DNA of 5,786 bases from Actinomycetes bacterium (GCA_030640275.1 DAOWJR010000011.1:1-5786); one strand, 5' to 3'; numbered from the stretch's first letter, positions 1 through 5,786 are shown. Program-made: numbers and translations. The notes: generated from the sequence alone by a model not told the origin.

Positions 1-123
1 AAGTTCTTTAAGAATTTTTGCCGTCTCAAAAAGTTTTTCTTTTCCCTTTTGGGTTTTTGGTGGAAAAAACTCAAATGAATAAGTCCTTTCTTTCCTTTTT
101 AAAATATCCGATATCTTCTCCAT
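1..123 (-). CDS. metF: Methylenetetrahydrofolate reductase, N-terminal fragment (cut by window edge)
   Basis: This is the first 41 codons of a minus-strand gene that leaves the window at position 1. MetF is a flavoprotein that reduces 5,10-methylene-THF to 5-methyl-THF. In acetogens and related anaerobes this is the last folate-bound step of the Wood-Ljungdahl methyl branch; elsewhere it feeds methionine synthesis. The identification rests on the family's first beta-strand motif, seen here as SFEFFPPKT at residues 16-24. Its Glu (residue 18) aligns with the catalytic Glu28 of E. coli MetF. The ATG at 123 is supported by a Shine-Dalgarno AAGGGAG six bases upstream and by an in-frame stop a few codons further up. 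The N-terminus is about 10 residues shorter than in E. coli. It diverges from the AcsE-type methyltransferase gene, whose enzyme would consume its product. The motif is distinctive, but only 41 residues are visible, so a fused or variant MetF cannot be excluded. Confidence 0.85.
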   Translation of the reverse strand, partial: MEKISDILKRKERTYSFEFFPPKTQKGKEKLFETAKILKEL

Positions 124-129
124 CTTCTT

Positions 130-136
130 CTCCCTT
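130..136 (-). promoter_or_regulatory. Ribosome binding site of metF
   Basis: Read on the minus strand, AAGGGAG lies six bases before the ATG whose first base is 123. It is one of few G-rich stretches in the spacer and fixes the start of the truncated metF. Confidence 0.7.
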
Positions 137-238
137 TTTAAATTTTATTTATGTATACTGAATTTTACTTTAAAAAAAAGAAACTTAAAAATAATTTTAA
201 AAAATAAAAATTTAAAAGTTTTAAGACAACATCATTAA

Positions 239-267
239 ATTATACATAAAGCTAATAAAATCGTAAA
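239..267 (-). promoter_or_regulatory. Candidate sigma-70-type promoter for metF
   Basis: On the minus strand the -35 box TTTACG (267-262, 4/6 to TTGACA) is followed after exactly 17 bases by a perfect -10 box TATAAT (244-239). Transcription would start near 232, giving a metF leader of about 108 bases. The region is so AT-rich that -10-like hexamers arise by chance, so the correct spacing to a fair -35 box is the main support. Not experimentally supported. Confidence 0.4.
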
Positions 268-574
268 CTACACTAAAATCACAAAATAATTATTAAATTT
301 TTCTAAAATCTTTTAGAATTCTAATATTACTATATTTTTTTTTAATAAATAACCTTAATATTTTTTTGAATTGGTAAAAATAGTTTATACTATTTATAAA
401 TTAAATCTATGTTTTTGAACTATTTACTGCACAAATTTCTCGAGTAAGCTTTTAAGTATTAATATAAAGCTAATTTTAAATTAAATATTGAATTGTATTT
501 TTATATTTTTTAATATTAGAATATTTATTACTATTTTTGTTAATAATTTAAAGATATTTGGCTACGATTTTAAA

Positions 575-580
575 TATAAT
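575..580 (+). promoter_or_regulatory. Candidate -10 box for acsE
   Basis: A perfect TATAAT lies about 40 bases before the acsE start codon, giving a plausible leader of about 33 bases. No convincing -35 box sits 16-18 bases upstream (552-557 reads AGATAT). It is therefore weak evidence in an AT-rich spacer, and one of the upstream candidates near 364-391 or 493-522 could be the real promoter. Confidence 0.25.
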
Positions 581-607
581 AATATTTAAAGTTACTTTTA
601 TTTTAAG

Positions 608-615
608 AAGGAGGG
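608..615 (+). promoter_or_regulatory. Strong ribosome binding site of acsE
   Basis: AAGGAGGG is a near-perfect anti-16S complement, about five bases before the ATG at 620. It fixes the acsE start and suggests high translation, unlike the following two genes, which lack such a site. Confidence 0.85.
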
Positions 616-619
616 AATA

Positions 620-1399
620 ATGTTAGTTGTTGCTGAGAATGTTAATATAAGAAATATAAAAATAGGTACTTCTATGAGAGAACATAATAGTGAACCAATA
701 GTTGAACTGGCAAAAAGTTTGAAAGATGCTGGCGCTAACTATCTGGATATAAATATTGGTCCAGGAACAAAGGGTGGACCTGAGTTAATGAAATGGTTAG
801 TAACATCAATTCAGGAAAAGGTTGATATTCCACTTTGTCTTGACACAAAAAATATAGAGGCTATGAAAGCTGGATTAGAGGTTCATAAAGGAAGAGCTAT
901 AATAAACTCAACAGATGGTTCTGAAGAGCAGATGAATAAAGTAATGCCACTGGCTAAAGAGTTTAATGCAGCAATAATTAGTTTAACTTTAGACGAGAGT
1001 GGTATTCCAAGGGATGAAAATGAACGATTTCAAATTGCGTTTAATATTATAACTAAAGCAACTGAGTACGGGATTTCTCCAGAGGATTTGTATATTGACC
1101 CTATTATATTACCAGTTTCTGGAATGCAAGACCAGGTAAATTATGCTATTGAATCAATAAAAATGCTTAGTCAATTATCTGATCCACCTCCAAAAACTAT
1201 TGTTGGATTATCAAATATTTCTCAGTCATCTCCGATTGAACTTAGAAGCATATTAAATAGAGTTTGTCTTACCATGTTATTATGTAACGGACTTTCTGCA
1301 GCTATAGTGGACTCACTGGATGAAGAGCTAATGGCTACTTTAAAAACTTACAATATTTTAACTAATAAAGTTCTTTATGCTCATTCATATCTGGACTAA
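620..1399 (+). CDS. acsE: 5-methyltetrahydrofolate:corrinoid/iron-sulfur protein methyltransferase (AcsE/MeTr type)
   Basis: Cytoplasmic enzyme that moves the methyl group from methyl-THF to the Co(I) centre of the corrinoid/iron-sulfur protein, which delivers it to acetyl-CoA synthase. The protein has 259 residues, close to the 262 of Moorella AcsE as I recall it, and aligns over its whole length as a single pterin-binding TIM barrel. Key positions match the Moorella numbering: LCLD with Asp75, INST with Asn96, LYIDP with Asp160, and GLSNISQ with Asn199, the residue implicated in activating the methyl-THF N5. DINIGPG near residues 43-49 matches the DLNVGPA strand. The start at 620 has a strong Shine-Dalgarno site. 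The divergent neighbour metF makes its substrate, while the genes for the corrinoid protein and CO dehydrogenase/acetyl-CoA synthase are not in view. A corrinoid methyltransferase for another methyl-THF system is possible, but the close match to AcsE and the lack of a homocysteine domain argue for this call over dihydropteroate synthase or MetH. Confidence 0.9.
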   Translation: MLVVAENVNIRNIKIGTSMREHNSEPIVELAKSLKDAGANYLDINIGPGTKGGPELMKWLVTSIQEKVDIPLCLDTKNIEAMKAGLEVHKGRAIINSTDGSEEQMNKVMPLAKEFNAAIISLTLDESGIPRDENERFQIAFNIITKATEYGISPEDLYIDPIILPVSGMQDQVNYAIESIKMLSQLSDPPPKTIVGLSNISQSSPIELRSILNRVCLTMLLCNGLSAAIVDSLDEELMATLKTYNILTNKVLYAHSYLD

Positions 1400-1453
1400 A
1401 ATCCTTGTAATTAATATACATTTTATAAAAAATTAATTTTAGATTTCTATTAA

Positions 1454-3457
1454 ATGGAAAAAATTAAAGAAATATCAAAAAAGATTGAGAAGTTAAGGGA
1501 TAAAATAAGAGAGCATAATTACCGTTATTATGTCTTAATCCAGCCAGTAACCAGTGACGAAGAATATGATGAGTTGATGAGAGAACTTGCAAAACTTGAA
1601 AAAAAGTATCCTGAGCTTATAACTCCCGATTCACCTACTCAAAGAGTTGGTGCTCCAGTAAATGAATTGAAATCTGTTGAACACAGGGAGAAGATGCTCA
1701 GTTTGGAAAATGCTTTTTTAAAAGATGAAATTGAGAATTTCTTAAGCAGAGTTTATAAAGGTTTGAAAAATGAGGAAGTTGAGTTTGTATGTGAGCTAAA
1801 GATTGATGGTTCAGCCATAAATTTAACATATATTGATGGGATTTTCATAAGAGGCTCAACTAGAGGCGATGGATTTATGGGTGATGATGTAACTTCAAAT
1901 CTTAAAACTATAAAATCCATTCCTACAAAGATGCGTTCATTATATCCTGAAGGTGAACTTGAGGTTAGAGGTGAAGCTTATATGCCAATTGATGCATTCA
2001 AAAGGATTAACAAAGAAAGACAAAAAGAACAACTTCCACTTTTTGCAAATCCGAGAAATGCGGCTGCTGGTTCATTAAGGCAATTAGACCCTCATATTAC
2101 AGCAAAAAGAAATCTTAATATTTTCATTTATGGAGTTGGAAATTGGCCAGTCTCTGAGCATGAAAATCACTTTGAAGTTCTACAATATCTAAAAAAATTA
2201 GGATTTAGAATTAGTCCATATATTAGAAAGGTAAAAGATTTAAATGGAATATGGGATTTTTGTAGAGAGTGGGAAGATAAAAGAGATGAACTAAATTTTG
2301 AGGTAGATGGAGTTGTTATAAAGGTTAATTCCTTTTTGCAACAAAAAACCTTGGGTGAAACTACCCGAAATCCTCGTTGGGCGATTGCTTACAAATTTCC
2401 CTCTGTTCAAAAAACTACAAAAGTTCTTGATATAAAGGTAGGTGTTGGTAGAACAGGAACAATTACCCCGGTTGCTGTCTTAGAACCTGTTCAAATTTCA
2501 GGGTCAGTGGTTAGCAGGGCAACTCTACATAATATAGATGAGATAAGACGAAAGGATGTAAGAATAGGAGACACGGTATTAGTTCAAAAAGCAGGAAAGG
2601 TAATTCCGGAACTTGTTAAAGTAATTACAGAAAAAAGAACTGGAGATGAGAAGATATTTGATATGCCAAAAAAATGTCCAGCTTGTAAGTCGAATATTAT
2701 AAGGCTTCATAATGAGGTAGCATATAGATGTATCAATGCTGCATGTTCTGCACAACAATTTGAAAAAATAGTTCATTTTGCAAGTAGAGGAGCAATGGAT
2801 ATTGATGGTTTAGGACCTTCCGTTATTTCAAAGCTTTTAGAAAAAAAACTAATAAGAGATGTGGCTGATATCTATTATTTAAAGTTTGATGACATATATC
2901 AATTAGACCTATTTAAAGAGAAATCTACAACCAATCTTTTAAATGCAATCCAGAGGAGTAAAAAAAGGTCTTTAGAAAGGTTGATATATGCACTTGGAAT
3001 AAGATATGTTGGGTCACATACTGCTGATATTTTAGCAAAAAGTTATAAGTCAATAGAACAATTATCAGAAACACGTGAACAAGAACTTTTATCTATATAT
3101 GAGATTGGACCTCATATTGCGCAAAGTATAGTAAATTTTTTCAAACAGAGTAGTAACAAAAAAATTATAGAAAAATTGAAAAGAGCTGGTTTATTGATGG
3201 AGCGGGAAGTTATAGAGCAATTACCTCAATTGTTAGAGGAAAAGAGTTTTGTTGTTACTGGAAAACTTGCTGGTTATACAAGAGATGAAATTACAGAGTT
3301 AATCAAGAGTTTAGGAGGTAAAGTATCTTCAAGTATAAGTAAAAAAACTGATTATGTACTTGTTGGTGAGGAGCCAGGAAGTAAGTTCGAAAAAGCAAAA
3401 AAGTTAAAATTAAAAATAATAACTGAGAAAGAATTCAATAAATTAAAAAAAACATAA
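1454..3457 (+). CDS. ligA: NAD+-dependent DNA ligase LigA
   Basis: Seals nicks in duplex DNA during replication and repair, using NAD+ as AMP donor. The 667 residues are the usual family length and all domains are present in order. Domain Ia (about 1-70) has Tyr25-Tyr26 and SDEEYDEL with Asp35, Tyr38 and Asp39, matching E. coli Tyr22, His23, Asp32, Tyr35 and Asp36. The adenylation domain has the nucleophile Lys116 in KIDG, then RNAAAGSLRQ (201-210) and WAIAYKFP (309-316). The OB fold follows. A zinc finger uses Cys408, Cys411, Cys426 and Cys431. Helix-hairpin-helix repeats cover about 440-580 and a BRCT domain about 595-667. The ATG at 1454 is the earliest possible start because an in-frame TAA directly precedes it, and no Shine-Dalgarno sequence is visible in the 30 bases upstream. 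Ile29 replaces the Asp often seen after YYVL; I know of no catalytic role for that position. It lies 54 bases after acsE with no clear terminator between, and 2 bases before the protease gene. Confidence 0.98.
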   Translation: MEKIKEISKKIEKLRDKIREHNYRYYVLIQPVTSDEEYDELMRELAKLEKKYPELITPDSPTQRVGAPVNELKSVEHREKMLSLENAFLKDEIENFLSRVYKGLKNEEVEFVCELKIDGSAINLTYIDGIFIRGSTRGDGFMGDDVTSNLKTIKSIPTKMRSLYPEGELEVRGEAYMPIDAFKRINKERQKEQLPLFANPRNAAAGSLRQLDPHITAKRNLNIFIYGVGNWPVSEHENHFEVLQYLKKLGFRISPYIRKVKDLNGIWDFCREWEDKRDELNFEVDGVVIKVNSFLQQKTLGETTRNPRWAIAYKFPSVQKTTKVLDIKVGVGRTGTITPVAVLEPVQISGSVVSRATLHNIDEIRRKDVRIGDTVLVQKAGKVIPELVKVITEKRTGDEKIFDMPKKCPACKSNIIRLHNEVAYRCINAACSAQQFEKIVHFASRGAMDIDGLGPSVISKLLEKKLIRDVADIYYLKFDDIYQLDLFKEKSTTNLLNAIQRSKKRSLERLIYALGIRYVGSHTADILAKSYKSIEQLSETREQELLSIYEIGPHIAQSIVNFFKQSSNKKIIEKLKRAGLLMEREVIEQLPQLLEEKSFVVTGKLAGYTRDEITELIKSLGGKVSSSISKKTDYVLVGEEPGSKFEKAKKLKLKIITEKEFNKLKKT

Positions 3458-3459
3458 AT

Positions 3460-4200
3460 ATGAGTAATAAAATAGATTTTTATAATGAAGAAAATTATTG
3501 CCCGTGGAGTTTTTGGGAAGCTGTTGTAGCTGTTTTCTTAACTATACCCCTGATTTTAATTTTAACTATACCAATAGCTTTTTTACTTGAAAGAAATATG
3601 GGGGAAGTTATTTTTTCACCTTCTGAAATTTCTAACTTTGGATTTGCTATAGCATATTTTATACAGGCTGTAGTGCTTCTTATTCTCCTATGGCTATTTG
3701 TATTTTATAGAAACAGAGCAACCTGGTATGATCTGGGAATTAAACCACTCAATTTCTTAAAAGGAATATTTTTGACTTTGTTTGGAATTATTGCAATTTT
3801 TTTTATAGATATAGTTTATACAATTTTCCTTCGTTTTATACCATGGGATACAAGCAAGGATAAAATCAGGTTATTAATTGAAAATAAAAATATATCATTA
3901 ACAATGCTTTTTATAGTTGCTGTTATAATTGCTCCAATTTGTGAAGAGCTATTTTTTAGAGGATTTTTATTTCCTGCTTTTAAAAAGAAAATGACCACTT
4001 TTTCTGCTATGTTTTTAAGCTCAATTTTGTTTGCAGTTTTTCATCTTGAACCAACACAATTAATTCCTTTAATTGGTATAGGGTTTATTCTATCTTTTAT
4101 ATATGAGAAGTCAAAATCACTAATTCCATCAATATTATTGCATTCTTTAAATAATTCAATTGCAATAATTATTTTGTTTCAATTTATAAAATATAGTTGA
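3460..4200 (+). CDS. CPBP-family intramembrane metalloprotease (CAAX/Abi type)
   Basis: A 246-residue integral membrane protein of the CPBP (Rce1/Abi, PF02517-type) family. The family motifs are intact: EELFFR with Glu162, Glu163 and Arg167, then FAVFH with Phe191 and His195, and finally HSLNN with His228 and Asn232. These are the expected metal-binding and catalytic positions. Hydrophobic segments run at about 20-43, 61-83, 99-125, 147-161, 181-195, 199-214 and 221-243, suggesting six to eight membrane spans. Bacterial members are linked to peptide maturation, bacteriocin self-immunity or membrane-protein turnover; nothing here points to a specific substrate. There is no bacteriocin gene, prenyltransferase or CaaX-box protein nearby. 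The start 2 bases after the ligA stop, without a visible Shine-Dalgarno sequence, suggests translational coupling to ligA. An in-frame TAA at 3439-3441 limits any upstream extension. The family call is firm; the role is unknown. Confidence 0.9.
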   Translation: MSNKIDFYNEENYCPWSFWEAVVAVFLTIPLILILTIPIAFLLERNMGEVIFSPSEISNFGFAIAYFIQAVVLLILLWLFVFYRNRATWYDLGIKPLNFLKGIFLTLFGIIAIFFIDIVYTIFLRFIPWDTSKDKIRLLIENKNISLTMLFIVAVIIAPICEELFFRGFLFPAFKKKMTTFSAMFLSSILFAVFHLEPTQLIPLIGIGFILSFIYEKSKSLIPSILLHSLNNSIAIIILFQFIKYS

Positions 4201-4223
4201 TGATATAAATCATGAAATATAAT
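4197..4223 (+). promoter_or_regulatory. Candidate promoter for the gat operon
   Basis: TTGATG (4197-4202, 4/6 to TTGACA) overlaps the end of the protease gene. A perfect TATAAT (4218-4223) follows after 15 bases, which is short but tolerated. A start near 4230 would give gatC a leader of about 180 bases containing all the inverted repeats described for this gap. A competing pair, TTAACT (4318-4323) and TATATT (4341-4346) at 17-base spacing, would give a leader of only about 60 bases. Confidence 0.3.
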
Positions 4224-4267
4224 TTAAAGTTACATCAAAATAAATTAATTTTTAAGTTTATAAAATT

Positions 4268-4402
4268 CTCTATTAAAAAATTAAAAAGTCTGTGAAATAA
4301 TTTCACCTATTAATTAATTAACTTTAATAGAGTGAGAAGATATATTATTAAAAGAAAGGAGAAAAGCTCGCTCTTCTTGATTATAAAAGGAGTCTGGGAG
4401 CT
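4268..4402 (+). promoter_or_regulatory. Possible structured 5' leader of gatC with alternative helices
   Basis: Three inverted-repeat pairings share strands and so exclude one another. CTCTATTAAA (4268-4277) pairs perfectly over 10 bases with TTTAATAGAG (4323-4332). AGAGTGAG (4329-4336) pairs with CTCGCTCT (4367-4374) over 8 bases with one G-U. AGCTC (4365-4369) plus CTCTT (4371-4375) pairs with AGGAG (4388-4392) plus GAGCT (4398-4402). The last helix would bury both purine-rich candidate ribosome sites before gatC, and AUAUUUCU follows it. This resembles an attenuator or a translation-masking leader. It lacks a T-box consensus (no GGUGGNACC-like element) and a true U-run, and no known riboswitch class is recognised. 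Chance pairing in AT-rich DNA remains a real alternative. Confidence 0.25.
4292..4306. repeat. Perfect 15-base inverted repeat (operator-like dyad)
   Basis: GTGAAAT-A-ATTTCAC is a perfect seven-base dyad around a single central base, located in the gap between the protease gene and gatC. With flanks it reads TGTGAAATAATTTCACC. It could be a protein-binding site or a short RNA hairpin. No run of T follows, so it is not an intrinsic terminator. The half-sites recall Rex or CRP/FNR-family operators, but the odd centre does not match their usual spacing. Confidence 0.45.
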
Positions 4403-4412
4403 ATATTTCTAA

Positions 4413-4706
4413 ATGGAAGAAATCAGCAAAAAAGATGTGAAACATGTGGCAAAATTAGCTGAACTCGACATTAGAGAAGATGAAATAGACAGATTTGTAG
4501 ATCAATTAAATATTGTACTAAAACATGCAGGAAAAATTAATGAGATCGATACTACTGGTGTTGAACCAACTTCTCATGCCACAAATATTATTAATATTTT
4601 TAGAGATGATATTGTTAAAGAGTGTATAAGTAAGAAAGATGCTCTATTAAATTCTCCAAAAACAATTGAAGATCTTTTTGAAGTTCCTTTAATAATTGAG
4701 GAATAA
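4413..4706 (+). CDS. gatC: Aspartyl/glutamyl-tRNA amidotransferase subunit C
   Basis: Small subunit of GatCAB, which converts Glu-tRNA(Gln) and/or Asp-tRNA(Asn) to the correct Gln- or Asn-tRNA. GatC wraps between GatA and GatB and stabilises the complex. The 97 residues match the family length. The N-terminal helix ISKKDVKHVAKLAELDI is typical, as is the stretch VEPTSHATNI followed by FRDDIV, and the C-terminus carries the usual FEVPLII segment. The ATG at 4413 directly follows an in-frame TAA, so no longer form is possible. The nearest ribosome-site-like sequences are AAAGGAG (20 bases away) and GGGAG (12 bases away), both unusually distant and both inside a possible hairpin. gatA follows 2 bases after the stop. 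Confidence 0.95.
   Translation: MEEISKKDVKHVAKLAELDIREDEIDRFVDQLNIVLKHAGKINEIDTTGVEPTSHATNIINIFRDDIVKECISKKDALLNSPKTIEDLFEVPLIIEE
4698..4702 (+). promoter_or_regulatory. Ribosome binding site of gatA inside the end of gatC
   Basis: GAGGA lies six bases before the gatA ATG at 4709 and overlaps the last codons of gatC. It supports this start and tight co-expression of the two subunits. Confidence 0.7.
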
Positions 4707-4708
4707 AG

Positions 4709-5786
4709 ATGGTAAAAGAAAGATTATATAAATTAAGTGCAAAAGAGTTATCAGATTTAATATCAAAAAGAGAGATATCAAGTTACGAAACTGTAAAGGA
4801 TATTGCTGAAAGAATGGAAGAAGTTGAGACTATTGTTAAATCATATATAACTACTGATATCTATAAAGCTATTGCAGCAGCGAGAAAAATAGATAAGTTT
4901 ATTTACAAGAAAAAAAGAATAAGAGATGGCAAATTCATTTATAAAACAAAAAAAATTGAACCTTTAGCAGGAATACCAATAGCAGTAAAAGATAATATAT
5001 CTACAAAGGGAATTCATACAACTTGTGGTTCTAAAATACTTGGCAACTATAAACCTATCTATGATGCTACAGTCATTAATAAAATTAAAGAATCGAATAT
5101 GATTCTAACTGGTAAGACTAACATGGATGAATTTGCAATGGGTTCTTCAACTGAGAATTCAAGTTTTTGGACAACACACAATCCATGGAATTTAAGTAAT
5201 GTTCCAGGTGGATCTAGTGGGGGGTCTGCAGCAGCAGTGGCAGTTGGAGAGACACCATTAGCATTGGGAACAGATACAGGAGGTTCAATAAGGCAACCAG
5301 CTGCACTCTGTGGAGTTGTTGGATTAAAACCGACTTACGGATTGGTTTCAAGATTTGGTCTCATTGCTTTTGCATCATCTCTTGATCAGATTGGACCTAT
5401 AACAAGAAATGTTCAGGATTGTGCATTGCTTTTAAATATAATTGCTGGTCACGACAGACTTGATTCAACATCAGTATTTAAGGACAAAGAGGATTATACA
5501 GAATATTTAAGAGAGGATATAAGTGGGTTAAAAATAGGAATAATAAAGGAATTGATGGGTGAAGGGATATCAAATTATGTTAAGGGTGCTGTTTATAAAG
5601 CAATAGATATTTTTTCATCACTCGGTGCTTCTTGTGAAGAAATATCACTTCCGAGTTTAAAGTTTGCACTTAGTGCTTACTATATTATTGCACCTGCTGA
5701 AGCAAGTTCAAATCTTGCAAGATATGATGGAATAAGATATGGCCTAAGAGCTAAAAAAGTAAAAAGTTTTAGAAATATGTATAAAA
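4709..5786 (+). CDS. gatA: Aspartyl/glutamyl-tRNA amidotransferase subunit A, truncated by window edge
   Basis: Amidase-signature subunit of GatCAB. It hydrolyses glutamine and supplies ammonia, through a channel to GatB, for transamidation of misacylated tRNA. The frame is open for 359 codons to the window edge; about 125 C-terminal residues are missing compared with the usual length of about 485. The Ser-cisSer-Lys triad is intact: Lys94 in AVKDN, cis-Ser169 in GGSSGGSAAA, and nucleophile Ser193 in TDTGGSIRQPA. The spacings between them equal those in Staphylococcus aureus GatA (Lys79, Ser154, Ser178). NMDEFAMGSSTE (138-149) and RFGLIAFASSLDQIGP (215-230) are also typical. The N-terminus is about 15 residues longer before Lys94, mostly from a lysine-rich stretch at 63-82 with KFIYK twice. 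The start is set by a Shine-Dalgarno GAGGA. It follows gatC by 2 bases, and gatB is expected downstream. Confidence 0.97.
   Translation, partial: MVKERLYKLSAKELSDLISKREISSYETVKDIAERMEEVETIVKSYITTDIYKAIAAARKIDKFIYKKKRIRDGKFIYKTKKIEPLAGIPIAVKDNISTKGIHTTCGSKILGNYKPIYDATVINKIKESNMILTGKTNMDEFAMGSSTENSSFWTTHNPWNLSNVPGGSSGGSAAAVAVGETPLALGTDTGGSIRQPAALCGVVGLKPTYGLVSRFGLIAFASSLDQIGPITRNVQDCALLLNIIAGHDRLDSTSVFKDKEDYTEYLREDISGLKIGIIKELMGEGISNYVKGAVYKAIDIFSSLGASCEEISLPSLKFALSAYYIIAPAEASSNLARYDGIRYGLRAKKVKSFRNMYK

Larger units (their letters stand above)
124..607. other. Divergent intergenic spacer, extremely AT-rich, no gene found
   Basis: This is the spacer between divergent metF and acsE. Counted by hand, 181-600 holds 58 G+C in 420 bases, about 14%, far below the flanking genes. 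Stops are dense in every frame and I see no coding region, tRNA or intrinsic terminator. It must contain both promoters. Besides the candidates listed separately, weak plus-strand boxes occur as TTTTGA (364-369) with TATACT (386-391) at 16-base spacing, and TTGTAT (493-498) with TAGAAT (517-522) at 18-base spacing. No operator-like dyad stands out. The somewhat less AT-rich patch around 420-450 has no recognisable fold. Confidence 0.8.

Noticed and set aside
246..474. Direct repeat ATAAAGCTAAT at 246-256 and 464-474 in the divergent spacer.
   Set aside because: With this base composition a few 11-base repeats are expected by chance in nearly 500 bases, and no further copies or symmetry were seen.
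1396..1442. CTAAAAT/ATTTTAG pairing and AT palindromes after acsE, considered as an intrinsic terminator.
   Set aside because: The stem is weak, the loop exceeds 30 bases and there is no U tract after it.
2579..2776. Minus-strand open frame of 65 codons within ligA.
   Set aside because: It lies opposite the conserved OB-fold and zinc-finger coding region, and its translation has no recognisable domain or ribosome site.
3816..3998. Minus-strand open frame of 60 codons within the protease gene.
   Set aside because: It is opposite the codons for the conserved EExxxR motif; it looks like a by-product of AT-rich membrane-protein coding.
4200..4213. Inverted repeat ATGAT-ATAA-ATCAT just after the protease stop, considered as a terminator or FNR-like site.
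   Set aside because: The stem is five AT-rich pairs with no following T run, and the half-sites and spacing do not match the FNR consensus.
4377..4412. Short TTG-started frame of 11 codons ending at the TAA just before gatC, considered as a leader peptide.
   Set aside because: Weak start codon, the purine-rich site is too far upstream (about 15 bases), and there is no enrichment of Gln, Asn, Glu or Asp codons as expected for attenuation of gat genes.

Overview
The window comes from a low-GC bacterium. Two features point to a strict anaerobe with a Wood-Ljungdahl (reductive acetyl-CoA) methyl branch: a clear AcsE-type methyltetrahydrofolate:corrinoid/iron-sulfur protein methyltransferase, and the start of a divergent gene reading as methylenetetrahydrofolate reductase (MetF). 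NAD+-dependent DNA ligase and GatCAB amidotransferase genes confirm a bacterium. A clostridium-like Firmicute or an uncultured anaerobic lineage such as Atribacterota would fit, but the sequence alone does not settle the phylum. Arg is mostly AGA and ATA is common for Ile, as expected in an AT-rich genome.

Layout. Positions 1-123 (minus strand) hold the first 41 codons of metF, which runs off the left edge. Positions 124-619 are a divergent spacer of extreme AT content (about 14% G+C over 181-600 by hand count), with candidate promoters facing both ways. Positions 620-1399 are acsE. After 54 bases comes ligA (1454-3457). A CPBP-family membrane protease follows 2 bases later (3460-4200). A 212-base gap (4201-4412) contains a candidate promoter, a perfect 15-base dyad and a chain of mutually exclusive inverted repeats that could form a structured leader. 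Then come gatC (4413-4706) and, 2 bases later, gatA (4709 to the right edge, truncated).

How the genes work together. MetF and AcsE catalyse consecutive steps: reduction of methylene-THF to methyl-THF, then transfer of the methyl group to the corrinoid protein that feeds acetyl-CoA synthase. Their divergent arrangement from one spacer suggests joint control. ligA and gatCA are housekeeping genes for DNA joining and for transamidation of misacylated Glu-tRNA(Gln)/Asp-tRNA(Asn). Proximity of ligA to gatCAB is a familiar Firmicute-type neighbourhood, here with a CPBP protease between them. gatB probably follows outside the window.

No mobile element, CRISPR array, tRNA, rRNA or clear intrinsic terminator was seen. 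The genes are all of known families. The least explained part is the 4201-4412 gap before gatC.
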